Assembly: GCA_965238045.1 (NCBI GenBank) | Contig: CBDEGU010000007.1 | Location: 310,001 to 374,000, forward strand | Source: CBDEGU01 sp965238045 | GTDB lineage: Bacteria > Acidobacteriota > Terriglobia > Bryobacterales > UBA6623 | Direction: 5' to 3' | DNA length: 64,000 nucleotides | Shown here: one piece after another, positions 44,315-53,564 of the stretch | Position numbering within the stretch: the stretch's first letter is position 1 | Layout of the letters: every line of letters starts with the position of its first letter | Position numbers and translations under genes: made by a program | Notes under the pieces: generated by a model | The model's input: only the letters and a program-made list of their open reading frames with translations | Databases searched by the model: none | What the model was told of the DNA's origin: nothing

Positions 44315-45762
44315 GAGAGTGTCCCAATCGTAGTTGAGGGTTTGTAGGGCGGCGGCGTAAAAGAGCATTGTACTAGGCAGCCTTTGCTGCTGTGGCCTTG
44401 GCCGGATTGAGGATGGCGTCGAGCATCCACAGATCCTTGTAACCCATGATCTTGCGGAAGCTTTTCTCGGTATCGAGGAATGCAGCCGTGGCCCAGCGAC
44501 ACACCATGGCCGCGTCCTTCCAGCGGGTCACTCGCCGCGTTCTCCGCCGCACCCCGGCGTTAGGAGACTCGACGATGTTCGTCGTCGCCAGGCAGCGATG
44601 CAGCGACGGCGGCGCACCCAGGCGGTTGATGGTGAAACACTCCTCCATGCCTTCGCGCAAACTCACCGCCGCCTCGGGCCAGTCACCCTCGTACCACTGG
44701 GCTAGCTTCTCCAGCCGCGCTTGTCCATCTTGGGCTCCCAGCCGCCAGGCGGCCCGGATCGCCGCTTTGGCCTGATCGCGCTCGGCCTTAGGCAGCCGCT
44801 CGACGACATTGCGCAGCTTGTGAGCACGGCAGCGCTGCACCGGAACTTTGCCGAAGACCCGCCGCACCGCCGCCCGCAGGGCCTTCGATCCATCGAGCAC
44901 GAAGAGCCTGTTTTTCTCCGTCGATACTCCCCGCTCGACCATGCCCCTCAGCAAGTCTTCGGCGGCGGCTGTGCTCTCAGTGGCGGCGTGCTGCAATCCC
45001 AGCACATGTTTGTTGCCCTGACGGTCTACGCCCACCGCTGCAAGCACTACATGATCTGCGAAGATCAAACCGTCCACGTAGATCACCAGCAGATCCAACT
45101 CATCCAGGCGCCGCGTGAGCACTTCGTCGATGCTCTTTTCGGCGGCCTCGACTGCCTCCCGGCTGACGGCGGATTTCGACACCCCGGCCGTGCCGGCCAT
45201 TGCGCCAATCACCCCGGCATAGTTGCGCGTCGAGACGCCCTTCATCAGAATGTCGAGCATGCGCGCGCCGAGGCGTTCGTCGTCCTGCATCGCTTCGTAA
45301 GCGGGCACTTTGACCTCGCCGCCGGAGCGTTTGCGCAGTCTGGGTTTGCTGACGCGCAGTTTGCGGTTGCTGAGCTTGACGCGACCGGGCTGGCGGCCCC
45401 AGCGGACCACATCGCCGCGGCGCTTCTTGCCGGGCTGGGAAAGTTTTCCACCGGTAACTTGCTGCGCCGACAGTTCCAGCACGGCTTGAATGGCGGCGCG
45501 GCCGGTGACGTCGATAACCTCGTCGACGGCTCCGCGGCACTGCTCGACCAGTTCAACCAAGGGCAGCATGAGTTGGGAGTTTTGGCTGAGCAGGCGGGTG
45601 AGGTCGTTGGGGCTGACTGGCTGTTGCTTCGCGGAATCCAGAATGTGATATCGTTTCTTCACGGCGGTTCTCCTTTGTGGTGAAAGGTTTGCTCGATTCT
45701 CTCAGAGAACCGGGCTTGAGAACCGCCGCCCTTCCACCTTCAACTAGATTCGGGACAATCTC
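44315..45762 (-). mobile_element. IS256-family element, left of two identical copies
   Basis: 1448 bp. Terminal inverted repeats begin GAGAGTGTCCC (left) and GAGATTGTCCC (right, complement strand) and extend imperfectly to about 40 bp, ending in an identical GGGCGGCGG. AAATCCTG flanks it on both sides (44307-44314 and 45763-45770). It is apparently identical to the copy at 56205-57652, in inverse orientation. It interrupts the zinc-ribbon gene. Confidence 0.95.
44373..45662 (-). CDS. IS256-family transposase (left copy)
   Basis: 429 residues, intact. DDE residues: Asp in LLVIYVDGLIFADHV, Asp in RLFVLDGSKALRA, and Glu in ATTNIVESPNAG, with the CxxHKLRN motif (QRCRAHKLRNVVE) between the second Asp and the Glu. 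It shares its length, start (MKKRY) and fold with the transposase at 5736-7025 but is a clearly separate lineage. The protein is identical to that of the right copy. Confidence 0.95.
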   Translation of the reverse strand: MKKRYHILDSAKQQPVSPNDLTRLLSQNSQLMLPLVELVEQCRGAVDEVIDVTGRAAIQAVLELSAQQVTGGKLSQPGKKRRGDVVRWGRQPGRVKLSNRKLRVSKPRLRKRSGGEVKVPAYEAMQDDERLGARMLDILMKGVSTRNYAGVIGAMAGTAGVSKSAVSREAVEAAEKSIDEVLTRRLDELDLLVIYVDGLIFADHVVLAAVGVDRQGNKHVLGLQHAATESTAAAEDLLRGMVERGVSTEKNRLFVLDGSKALRAAVRRVFGKVPVQRCRAHKLRNVVERLPKAERDQAKAAIRAAWRLGAQDGQARLEKLAQWYEGDWPEAAVSLREGMEECFTINRLGAPPSLHRCLATTNIVESPNAGVRRRTRRVTRWKDAAMVCRWATAAFLDTEKSFRKIMGYKDLWMLDAILNPAKATAAKAA

Positions 45763-46040
45763 AAATCCTGGTCCGGCGCCTTCGACGGTCTCTATTGGGA
45801 AGCGGCCTGTCACCATGAAGCGGGCCGCCTGGCGAAGGCGCGGAAACTCTACGCGGAGTTCGTCGAGCGAGCGGAAAGAACCGGGAGGTTTCAGCGGCGA
45901 GTCAAGGACGCTCGAGAGTATCTCGAATCCGGCGCTTAGCGGGATACCGGCAGAGTCGCCGTGCACAAGGTCGCGCTTCCGCCACGGGCCAGCCCGCTTT
46001 TCTCACGCACCTTGCTTGGCCACGTGATGAGAAACGCAGG

Positions 46041-46811
46041 CTAAATTTTCCCAGCGCGCGTCAACTCCTCGGTCAGACTCTTCTGATAGGCCGCCGATTG
46101 CTCTGCGTCTTGGCGGGCAAGGCTGGAGTAGCAGACCAGGGCCAGGGCGCGGCGGGGCTTGGGACTGCTATTGGCGTCGGCGCGATGAACCAGCATGCTG
46201 TGATGCACATGCAGATCTCCAGGCAGTGAGAGCATGGGCGCTTCCGCCCGCGCGTCGCCAGGACCGTAGTCGGTGATGCCTTGAGAAAATCCCAGCACGC
46301 GCGACTTTTCGTGGGGCCGCATGCCCGTGCGGTGCGATCCCCTGACGTAGCGGAGGCAGCCGTTCTCCTTGGTTATTTCATCTAGCGCCAGCCACATGGT
46401 GAGAGCTTCGTTCGGTTCGAGCATGAAGTAGTAGCCGTCTTGATGGGGCGGTGTCGCATGGCCGATGCCGGCCGGCTTACAAAAGTACTCGACATTCTTG
46501 GCGATGACGGCTGTTCCGAGCAAGTTCTCGGCCAGTCCGATGAAGCGCTCGCCAGTGAAGAACTCGCGGAACCAGGCATCATTCTCCATCATGCGCTGCA
46601 TCTGCTTCAGGCTGCCCGGGTCCCCCTTGGTCTCATAGAAACAATCCTCGGCGGGCAAGCCGGGCGCGACATCCCGAATGTAGCGCTCCAGCTCCGAGCG
46701 GACTAGGTCCAATACAGCGGCACTGACAAACTGGGGGATGGTCACGAAACCGTCGCGATCGAAGCGGGTCTTATATCCCCGGGCATCGTCCTGGCTATAC
46801 ATCGCGTTCAT
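46041..46811 (-). CDS. Phytanoyl-CoA dioxygenase (PhyH)-family protein
   Basis: 256 residues. The jelly-roll iron site is visible: HxD in ATPPHQDGYYFMLEPNE, distal His in HHSMLVHRADANSS, and Arg in SPKPRRALALV for 2-oxoglutarate. The N-terminus has the family opening FDRDGFVTIPQFVS. It is an iron- and 2-oxoglutarate-dependent hydroxylase of an unknown small molecule. It lies 35 bp downstream of the end of the CBM9-like gene's neighbourhood, on the same strand, but has no clear pathway partner. Confidence 0.9.
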   Translation of the reverse strand: MNAMYSQDDARGYKTRFDRDGFVTIPQFVSAAVLDLVRSELERYIRDVAPGLPAEDCFYETKGDPGSLKQMQRMMENDAWFREFFTGERFIGLAENLLGTAVIAKNVEYFCKPAGIGHATPPHQDGYYFMLEPNEALTMWLALDEITKENGCLRYVRGSHRTGMRPHEKSRVLGFSQGITDYGPGDARAEAPMLSLPGDLHVHHSMLVHRADANSSPKPRRALALVCYSSLARQDAEQSAAYQKSLTEELTRAGKI

Positions 46812-46846
46812 CCTCGCACTCGGAAAGCGGGGCAGCCGCGCAAGTG

Positions 46847-47572
46847 CTACCGCCCGTCGACAAAGCGAATCCAGCCAAACGACTCAGGCACGTGAAAGCT
46901 GGGCCGGGGCGTATCAACCGGCGACCAGGTGCTGTACTGGGCGTTGGTGACGCCGCCCGAGCGGTTGAGGTTGACTCGCCAGCGATCGCCGTCGCGCGGA
47001 GGGGTGTGGGCCGCGTCGCGCTTGAAATTCGAGAACGGGATCGAGACTTCGAGAATCCAGTGGTCCTCACCGGGCGTATCTTTCTTGAGGGAACGGCCCT
47101 GATGTGAAGTCCACAGCCGCACGCTCCGCGGCTCGGAGCGGCGTCCGCCCCGCCACCAGTCGGCTCGAATGAAATTGAGCATCGTGCCGATGACATTCAT
47201 TTCAAAACCGTAGTAATTGCGAACCTTGTCCGGGTTCGGACTAATAAAAATCTCCACGCAATCGTCACGCGAAACCGGCCCGTGACGCTCAGTCACCGAG
47301 GCGGCGACATGCTGGTCCAAACAGTAGTAGCCGACGTAGAGATTGTCATCGTCCCACAGAATCTTGGCGACGGTCTGCTCCTTTTCGCCGCCGGTCCACC
47401 AGTTGAAATGAAAATCGCCGACGGGCTTGGCCTGCTTCCAAGCAGGCTCGTCCAGCTTGCCGTCGACGTCGATCGGCGAACCGGCCCGCTGAACGTCGTA
47501 CTTTGATAACTCTTGACCGGACGAGAAAGCCGGTGAGAGAAGGAGTATCAACAACAATGTCGTGTGTCGCAT
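46847..47572 (-). CDS. Exported carbohydrate-binding (CBM9/DOMON-like) protein
   Basis: 241 residues from the ATG at 47570-47572, preceded by GGGAGGAA; the longer frame adds implausible sequence. A signal peptide (LLLILLLSPAFSSGQ) leads to a single CBM9-like beta-sandwich: VDGKLDEPAWKQAKPVGDFH, TVAKILWDDDNLYVGYYCLD, RDDCVEIFISPNPDK, WILEVSIPFSNF. The family binds sugars or, as DOMON-like domains, haem. No catalytic domain is attached. It is followed by the dioxygenase gene on the same strand. Confidence 0.85.
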   Translation of the reverse strand: MRHTTLLLILLLSPAFSSGQELSKYDVQRAGSPIDVDGKLDEPAWKQAKPVGDFHFNWWTGGEKEQTVAKILWDDDNLYVGYYCLDQHVAASVTERHGPVSRDDCVEIFISPNPDKVRNYYGFEMNVIGTMLNFIRADWWRGGRRSEPRSVRLWTSHQGRSLKKDTPGEDHWILEVSIPFSNFKRDAAHTPPRDGDRWRVNLNRSGGVTNAQYSTWSPVDTPRPSFHVPESFGWIRFVDGR

Positions 47573-47809
47573 AGTCGGCCTGAATTCCTCCCAGACAGTA
47601 TCCCACGCCTGGAGTTGGCAGCGGTGCGAAAGGGAACAAGATGTGGCGAGCCAGAACGAGCGCGCCTTGTCCCTGTCGTGGCGGGCTTGCGGGTGCGTGT
47701 GGCGCGGTCTCGTTCGGAGACGCAACGGGCTCGGGTTTCTTCGTGGCGGTGGGTATGATTCGTGCCCGCGGCAGCGGAGCGGTCCGCGTGAGAATTCTCT
47801 TCCAATACA

Positions 47810-48757
47810 TTACTTTTGAGATGGATCCGGGGCCGGATTATCAAACATGACGATCACGCGTTTCTGGTAGCCCGGCGGAGGTGCGAAGTCGGTTGCGGAG
47901 AATTCTTCCCTTGCAATTTCCCGCACCTCGAAGAGTTCGGCCGGCGTCCCGTCGCGGCTCAATATTCTCTGCACCGGCAGGCCAGGGTAGGCTTTCTTTT
48001 CTTGCCAATCTTCTGGACCAATTTCCAGCGCGAAATCGCTGCCGGGCAAGTAGCTGTCTTTCCAAAATTTGACCAGATCATCAAGGATCGCGAACTCAGC
48101 GCGGCGAATCCCCAGTTCCTTCCACCCGGCAATGCAAACGTCCCAAACCTTTTCCCCATTCGCATGGCCCTCGTACCTGTCACAAGGCCAGCTATTGATC
48201 TGTTCGCCGGACCAGATCTTCGCGAAGGAAAGCGGCGCGGCTGGGCTCATCTTGAGCTCTGTCGGCGGAGGGTGGGCGGGGCTGCCCGGAGCCGGGTCGA
48301 AGAAGAATGGGTACTGCGCCGGCTGTTTGCCCTCCTGCTGGGAAGAGGGCTTCTTGGGCGGCCGCCGGGCCGCCTCCCGCATGGACTCGAGCAAGCGCTG
48401 AAGGTTGTCTCTCATCGCGGCGAGCGTCTCCCGGCTCATCTCCCGGTAGAACTGCTGCTGATGATCCACGAACCAGAGCACGCCCATCTGGCGGCGGAAA
48501 ATGACCGTGTAGCGCCCGCTGCCATTCTCGGTGTGGACTTGGGCGCGGTTCTCGTCCGCTCGAATGGTTGTGGTCGTCTCTTCTCCTCCCGCGATGGGCC
48601 TGCGTGTTTCGACGATGCGGACGCCACCGGCAAGCGGCGCGACCGGCATCAGCCAAAACGCCAGCGGAGCGGCCAGGCCAGCAAGGCCGAGCCGCGCGGC
48701 GGGACCCCGGCGAAACGGCCGGAGCTTGTTGGGAAGCAAGCGCGCGAGTGGCGACAT
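47810..48757 (-). CDS. Exported protein of unknown function (DUF4412-like)
   Basis: 315 residues. An N-terminal hydrophobic segment (LAGLAAPLAFWLMPVAPLAG) serves as signal or anchor. The fold looks like outer-membrane lipoprotein-sorting/DUF4412 proteins: TTTIRADENRAQVHTENG, VLWFVDHQQQFYREMSRE, then after a Pro-rich linker KIWSGEQINSWPCDRYEG and the aromatic VWDVCIAGWKELG. No enzyme motif is seen. Ribosome binding upstream of the ATG is weak. Confidence 0.65.
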   Translation of the reverse strand: MSPLARLLPNKLRPFRRGPAARLGLAGLAAPLAFWLMPVAPLAGGVRIVETRRPIAGGEETTTTIRADENRAQVHTENGSGRYTVIFRRQMGVLWFVDHQQQFYREMSRETLAAMRDNLQRLLESMREAARRPPKKPSSQQEGKQPAQYPFFFDPAPGSPAHPPPTELKMSPAAPLSFAKIWSGEQINSWPCDRYEGHANGEKVWDVCIAGWKELGIRRAEFAILDDLVKFWKDSYLPGSDFALEIGPEDWQEKKAYPGLPVQRILSRDGTPAELFEVREIAREEFSATDFAPPPGYQKRVIVMFDNPAPDPSQK

Positions 48758-48969
48758 GGGCTGCGGAAGTCCAGAACGAATCCATCCGCCGGGCGGCGAT
48801 CGAATGATTTACCCGGCAGGCTTCAATCCCGATCCTTTGGTTCGATTCTACAGGAACCGGGCCTGTTTACAGAAACCGGGCCTGAGGAGGACCGAGCGCA
48901 AGCCCGCCAAAAGGGGTCGAGCCGCTCGCGCCCAGCCCGACTTCTACCACGGACGGCTGGCACGTCGTA

Positions 48970-49557
48970 CTAGCGAGAGGGCCGGGGCGTTCTTCTCATG
49001 CCGCGCCGGCCGAAGAGCATATCGGCGGAGGCGTTTTTCTTGCCTTCGACGTGAGCGGCAAACAAGTCACGGTAACTCGCGGTGATGTAATCGCGGAGGC
49101 CGAATCCGAGCAGCCGGGCCGTACGGTCGATCCAGCGCGAGGGCCCTTCGAGTTCCAGGTAGTCGCCGACCGGCGTCTCGTCGTACACGATCTCTCCTGG
49201 CTCATCGGGTTTCTGGAAAGAAGTGCGAAATTTTTCGTACCGCCAGCAAGGCACGAAGCCGAGAGCGCAGAGGATTCTGCCGAGCTCGCGAGAATCGCTG
49301 GCACCGACTTCATGCTCCCGGCGAACTTTGTGCCGGCTGCCGGACTCGGCCGGCAGCTTGACGGTCAGGCGGCAGAGGCCGCCGCCCTCGCGCAGCCGTA
49401 ACAGCCGGCCGGAGGTAAGCCAGTCCGAACCAGGCCGGTCGTAAACGACGTTGCTCTCGCGGTGCCGCCGACGGTGGACGCGCCATCCGAGCCGCCGCAG
49501 CAAGGCGCGGACTTCCCGCGGTCCGGCGGCGGTCAGTTTGATTTCACGTTCTTCCAT
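48970..49557 (-). CDS. CYTH-domain protein (class IV adenylate cyclase/triphosphatase fold)
   Basis: 195 residues. The diagnostic ExExK-type signature is at the start (MEEREIKLTA), followed by basic and acidic tunnel strands (VVYDRPGSDWLTSGRLLRLR, CRLTVKLP, REHEV, EIVYDETPVGDYLELEGP). The tunnel binds triphosphates; activity could be tripolyphosphatase, thiamine triphosphatase or adenylate cyclase. A short basic tail follows the domain. Confidence 0.88.
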   Translation of the reverse strand: MEEREIKLTAAGPREVRALLRRLGWRVHRRRHRESNVVYDRPGSDWLTSGRLLRLREGGGLCRLTVKLPAESGSRHKVRREHEVGASDSRELGRILCALGFVPCWRYEKFRTSFQKPDEPGEIVYDETPVGDYLELEGPSRWIDRTARLLGFGLRDYITASYRDLFAAHVEGKKNASADMLFGRRGMRRTPRPSR

Positions 49558-49702
49558 CGAGAAGGGCTGGCGTTGCGCGGTCGAATCAAAACCCTTCGCT
49601 TCGCGGGGGGCGTTTCCTAACGCGCTCTCTTGGAATCAACACGTTGTGGCACCCTTCCCGCGCCAAAGGTGGGCTGACCGGCTGGGCTGTTAGCACGCGC
49701 GG

Positions 49703-50713
49703 CTAGCTTTCGCGGTCCACGACCCATTCGGTCACCGAGGTCAGGGCTCGCTTGTAGCTCGAGTCGGAGAACGCCTCCAGTTGCGCGGCAGCCGTCTCGG
49801 TATAGGTCAGCACGCGGCGGCGAACGGTCCCGATCGCATCGTATTTGTTGAGCAGGCCCAGAACCGATTGTAACGACACCCTGTCATAGGATCGGTCGCT
49901 CATCACGGTCTCGACCATCTTCTTCTCTTCTTTACCGCACTGTTGCAGGACGAGAATTAGGGGTAGCGTTACCTTGCCTTCGCTCAGGTCGTTGCCGACC
50001 GGCTTGCCCAGAACCTCCTCGCTAGCGGTGAAGTCCAGCAGGTCGTCCACCAACTGGAAGGCCATGCCGAGGTTCCAGCCGTAGTCGCCCAGCCGCTGTT
50101 CCTGCTTGGAATCCGCGCCAGCCAGGATCGCGCCCATTCGGGCGCAGACCGAGAAAAGATAGGCGGTCTTGCGGTGGACTAGAGAAAGATGCTCGTCTTC
50201 GGTCAGGTCGATGCGCCCCACCCAATCCATCTGCATCAGCTCTCCCTCGACCATCATCTGGGTGAGTTCGATCAGCAGGTCGAGAACATCGAAGTTGCGT
50301 TCGCGCAGGGCAAGACTGAACGCCTGCATGTAGAGCCAGTCGCCGGCCAGGACGCTAGCCTGGTTGCCCCAGCGCTGGTTGATCGACGGCTGTCCGCGCC
50401 TTACTTTCGCCTCGTCGATGACGTCGTCGTGAACCAGGGTCGCGGCGTGAATGATTTCGACGACCGCGCCCAGCCGAATCGCGGCATCGCCCCGATATCC
50501 GCAGGTCCCCGCCGAGAGAAGCAGCAAAGCGGGGCGCAACCTCTTGCCGCCGCTTTTCTGAAGATGGTGACTAATCGCGGTGACTGCTTCGACCGAACAG
50601 ATGCTGTCGGTCGCGATGGCCTTCTCCACGCGCTTGAGATCGGCCGCCAGAAGGGCCTGCACCTCAAGGTGCGACATCGTTGCTGACTTGATCGAAGGCA
50701 TGGGTGTCGGCAC
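49703..50713 (-). CDS. Polyprenyl diphosphate synthase (octaprenyl-type)
   Basis: 336 residues. The first Asp-rich motif DDVID lies in ATLVHDDVIDEAKVRRGQPS and the second in FQLVDDLLDFTASEE. The family's GGKRLRPALLLLSAG block precedes them. It condenses isopentenyl diphosphate into long chains for quinone side chains. The length and KRLRP/RRG context fit IspB-like enzymes. An ATG at codon 5 or 13 could be the true start. Confidence 0.92.
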   Translation of the reverse strand: MPTPMPSIKSATMSHLEVQALLAADLKRVEKAIATDSICSVEAVTAISHHLQKSGGKRLRPALLLLSAGTCGYRGDAAIRLGAVVEIIHAATLVHDDVIDEAKVRRGQPSINQRWGNQASVLAGDWLYMQAFSLALRERNFDVLDLLIELTQMMVEGELMQMDWVGRIDLTEDEHLSLVHRKTAYLFSVCARMGAILAGADSKQEQRLGDYGWNLGMAFQLVDDLLDFTASEEVLGKPVGNDLSEGKVTLPLILVLQQCGKEEKKMVETVMSDRSYDRVSLQSVLGLLNKYDAIGTVRRRVLTYTETAAAQLEAFSDSSYKRALTSVTEWVVDRES

Positions 50714-50756
50714 GTAGAGAATTCAGTTTATACCGCTCAGGCAGGCACAAGCAATC

Positions 50757-51542
50757 TCAGCCCGGTTCGGGAATACGAAAAAGACTCCGAAAATTCCGTG
50801 TAGTCGCGCGATCCAGCTCCCCGGCGGAAACGCCCCGGAGTTCCGCCAGGCAGCGGGCCGTCTCGACAACGAAGCGCGGTTCGTTGCGGCGAACCTTGCG
50901 GTGCGGATGCGGAGTCAGATAAGGAGCATCGGTCTCGACAAGAAGACGATCCAGCGGCACGGTGGCCGCGGCGCGGCGGACATCTGCGGCGCGCTTGAAC
51001 GTCACGATACCAGCATAGGAGATGTGGAACCCCAGATCCAAGGCCTGCCGGACTTGCGTTTCGTCGCCGGAAAAACAGTGCAACACACCGCCCAGCCCCC
51101 CCGGCTTCCAGTGGGCGTCGAGCAGCGCGATGGTATCGTCCCAGGCCTCACGCGTGTGAATGAGAATCGGCTTCCGCGCGGCGGCCGCGATCTCCATCTG
51201 CCTCAGGAATACCCGCTTCTGAACGTCGCGGGGAGAGTGGTCGTAATGGTAGTCGAGGCCGATTTCGCCCACCGCCGGCACCTTGGGATGCGAGAGCAAC
51301 GTTCTAAGGCGCTCGAAAGTCTCGCCAGTCGCCTTGCCGGCGTCGTGAGGGTGCACGCCGACACTCGCATATAGACAGTCGTAACGGTCGGCAAGCCGCA
51401 CCGCGGCCTCGAGATCCGGGGGTCCATCGCCGGTGCCGATCGTGAGCATTTGCTCAATGCCAGCCTGCCGGGCACGGGCGATCACCTCGTCGCGGTCGGC
51501 GTCAAAGCAAGCGTCGTCGAGATGGCAATGCGAATCGATCAT
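50757..51542 (-). CDS. TatD-family metal-dependent hydrolase
   Basis: 261 residues starting MIDSHCHLDDACFD, with the HxH metal site at residues 4-6. EIGLDYHYD carries the bridging Glu, PILIHTREAWDD and GVLHCFSGDE carry two His ligands, and LLVETDAPYLTPHP carries the Asp. The family acts as deoxyribonuclease or D-aminoacyl-tRNA deacylase-like hydrolase. It lies 45 bp downstream of metG on the same strand, a common pairing in bacteria. Confidence 0.95.
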   Translation of the reverse strand: MIDSHCHLDDACFDADRDEVIARARQAGIEQMLTIGTGDGPPDLEAAVRLADRYDCLYASVGVHPHDAGKATGETFERLRTLLSHPKVPAVGEIGLDYHYDHSPRDVQKRVFLRQMEIAAAARKPILIHTREAWDDTIALLDAHWKPGGLGGVLHCFSGDETQVRQALDLGFHISYAGIVTFKRAADVRRAAATVPLDRLLVETDAPYLTPHPHRKVRRNEPRFVVETARCLAELRGVSAGELDRATTRNFRSLFRIPEPG

Positions 51543-51587
51543 GGACGAACCAGGCAGTCTCCCGAAACCTTTTTAGCTGACACCGTT

Positions 51588-53564
51588 CTAGCTGAGACGC
51601 GCGCCGATCGGCGTGTCTTCGGGAAAACTCACCAAACTGGGCTTGCCGCCCTCGGCCGACGCGGCGACGATCATTCCCTGTGAGATCAGACCGCGGAGCT
51701 TGCGGGGCTTGAGGTTGGCGACGATCGCCACCTTGCGTCCGACCAGGCTTTCCGGCTCATAGGCTTCGGCGATACCGGCAACAATCGAGCGCGGTTCGGC
51801 TTCTCCGATATCGACCGTCAGGTACAGCAGCTTGTCGGCCTTCTTGACCTTTTCGGCCGTCTTCACAACGCCAACCCGGATGTCCACGGCGGCAAATTGT
51901 GTGATGTCGATCTCGGGAGCAAGTTCGATCTCGGTTGTCGGCGCGGCCGCGGTCTTGCCCATGATCTCGGCCTGTTCTGCGAGCACTTTCTGTTCCAGTG
52001 CTTCCATCTTCTCGACGGTCTTTTCTACGTCCAGACGCGGGAATACGGCCTCACCCTTCTCAAGCTTTGTGCCAGGCTGGAGCTGGCCCCAGGCGAGAGT
52101 CTCGTATCGAATTTCATCAAGCGACGATGTCTGCCCTAGCTGCCTCCATATTTTTTCAGCGGACTTCGGAAGAACCGGCGAAACCAGGACCGTGACGATG
52201 CGTAGTATCTCCGCGTAGTTGTAGAGTACGTCGCGCAGCCGTACGTACGCGTCCTCATCGCCCTGTTGGCTCTTCTTGAAGATCTCCCACGGTTTCTCCT
52301 GGACGATATACTTGTCGACTGCCGCGATCAAAGCCCAAATAGCCTCGAGGCCGCGCGAGAATTCGAAATTCTCAAACAGATTCCTAACGTTCTTTATCGT
52401 CCCGTTAGCGAGTCCGTGAACCCCAGTTGGGTAATCGATGATGCCCTCGAACGGTAGCACTTCGCCGTCAAAGTAGCGGTGGATCATCGACAGGGTCCGG
52501 CTTGCGAGATTCCCCAGTCCGTTGGCGAGGTCGGCGTTATACCGTCTCACCAGGCCTTCGAGACTGAAGTTGCCGTCCTGGCCGAAGACGATTTCGCGCA
52601 GCAGATAGTAGCGCAGGCCCTCAATGCCCATCACCTCATTGATCGGACGTGCCCGCACGATATTGCCCCGCGACTTGCTCATCTTCTCGTCCTGGAAGAT
52701 CAGCCAGCCATGGGCGTAGATTTTCTTCGGCAACGGCAAGTCAGCCGCCATCAAGAACGCCGGCCAGTACACGGCGTGAAAACGAAGGATCTCCTTGCCC
52801 ACCAGGTGAAGGTCGGCGGGCCAGAGTTTCTTGGGGTCAACCTCTTGCTCCTCGCCTCCCCCCTCGCTTCCATACCCGAGCGCGGTCATGTAATTCGTCA
52901 GGGCGTCGAACCACACATAGAAAACATGCCCCTCGCCGGCGGGCACCGGAATGCCCCACTGCAGATTCGAGCGGCTGATGGAGAGGTCCCTCAATCCGCC
53001 CCGGACGAAAGAGATGACTTCATTGCGGCGCGATTCGGGTTCGATGAAGTCCGGGTGCTTCTCGTAGTGATCCAAGAGCCGCTGCTGAAATTCCGACAGC
53101 TTGAAGAAGTAGTTTTCCTCGGTGACGACTTCCACCGGGCCCGAGATCTGTTCCGCCTCCTCGTCGGTGACGAAAGCCTCGGCGGCTACATCGTACTTGC
53201 CGGTATAGCTGTCCTTCTTGATCGCTCCATTCTCGTAGCAGCGGTTAAAAAGCCATTGCACTGTCTTTGCGTGACGGGGCTCGGTTGTGCGAACAAAGAA
53301 GTCATAGGCGATTCCCAGATCATCCCATTCCTGGCGAAAGGCCCCCGAGACGCGGTCGGTGAACTCACGCGGCGTCCAGCCGGCGGCCTCGGCCGAGCGC
53401 TCGACCTTTTGGCCGTGCTCGTCGGTACCGGTGCAGAGATAGACCTCGTCTCCCAACTGGCGGCGGAAGCGCTTGATCATGTCGGCCACGATCGAGGTGT
53501 AGGCGTGGCCGATATGCGGCGTCGCGTTGACGTAATAGATGGGAGTGGTCAGATAGTACTTCAT
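51588..53564 (-). CDS. metG: Methionyl-tRNA synthetase with C-terminal tRNA-binding domain
   Basis: 658 residues. HIGH motif in ATPHIGHAYTS and KMSKS in DEKMSKSRGNIV are intact. The anticodon-binding helices follow, then a C-terminal EMAP/Arc1p-like OB fold (VDIRVGVVKTAEKVKKADKL to GRKVAIVANLKPRKLRGLIS). In the connective peptide the zinc knuckle has lost its cysteines: GKYDVAAEAFVTDEEAEQIS stands where the usual form has CxxC. It charges tRNA-Met. The start ATG overlaps the larC stop by 4 bp (ATGA), so the two are translationally coupled; tatD follows. Confidence 0.97.
   Translation of the reverse strand: MKYYLTTPIYYVNATPHIGHAYTSIVADMIKRFRRQLGDEVYLCTGTDEHGQKVERSAEAAGWTPREFTDRVSGAFRQEWDDLGIAYDFFVRTTEPRHAKTVQWLFNRCYENGAIKKDSYTGKYDVAAEAFVTDEEAEQISGPVEVVTEENYFFKLSEFQQRLLDHYEKHPDFIEPESRRNEVISFVRGGLRDLSISRSNLQWGIPVPAGEGHVFYVWFDALTNYMTALGYGSEGGGEEQEVDPKKLWPADLHLVGKEILRFHAVYWPAFLMAADLPLPKKIYAHGWLIFQDEKMSKSRGNIVRARPINEVMGIEGLRYYLLREIVFGQDGNFSLEGLVRRYNADLANGLGNLASRTLSMIHRYFDGEVLPFEGIIDYPTGVHGLANGTIKNVRNLFENFEFSRGLEAIWALIAAVDKYIVQEKPWEIFKKSQQGDEDAYVRLRDVLYNYAEILRIVTVLVSPVLPKSAEKIWRQLGQTSSLDEIRYETLAWGQLQPGTKLEKGEAVFPRLDVEKTVEKMEALEQKVLAEQAEIMGKTAAAPTTEIELAPEIDITQFAAVDIRVGVVKTAEKVKKADKLLYLTVDIGEAEPRSIVAGIAEAYEPESLVGRKVAIVANLKPRKLRGLISQGMIVAASAEGGKPSLVSFPEDTPIGARLS

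Larger units (their letters stand above)
43698..45939 (+). pseudogene. Zinc-ribbon protein split by an IS256-family insertion
   Basis: The 5' part encodes a basic N-terminus, then a zinc-ribbon (KKTCLQCGQAFTFFAAEQKY and GCLSCRKQRR) of the 'probable zinc-ribbon' class, then a TPR-like helix (LNEAIATARRALKSW). An IS (44315-45762) interrupts it in that helix. Skipping the IS and one copy of AAATCCTG restores the frame exactly: ...RALKSW-SGAFDGLYWEAACH continues through LAKARKLYAEFVERAERTGR to a TAG at 45937-45939. The uninterrupted protein would be about 262 residues. Function is unknown. The 5' half alone makes 211 residues ending in IS sequence and might fold around its zinc site. Confidence 0.88.

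Noticed and set aside
44721..45683. 320-codon frame antisense to the IS256-family transposase, repeated at 56284-57246
   Set aside because: Present in both copies only because the elements are identical. The sense frame has the DDE motifs and a ribosome site.
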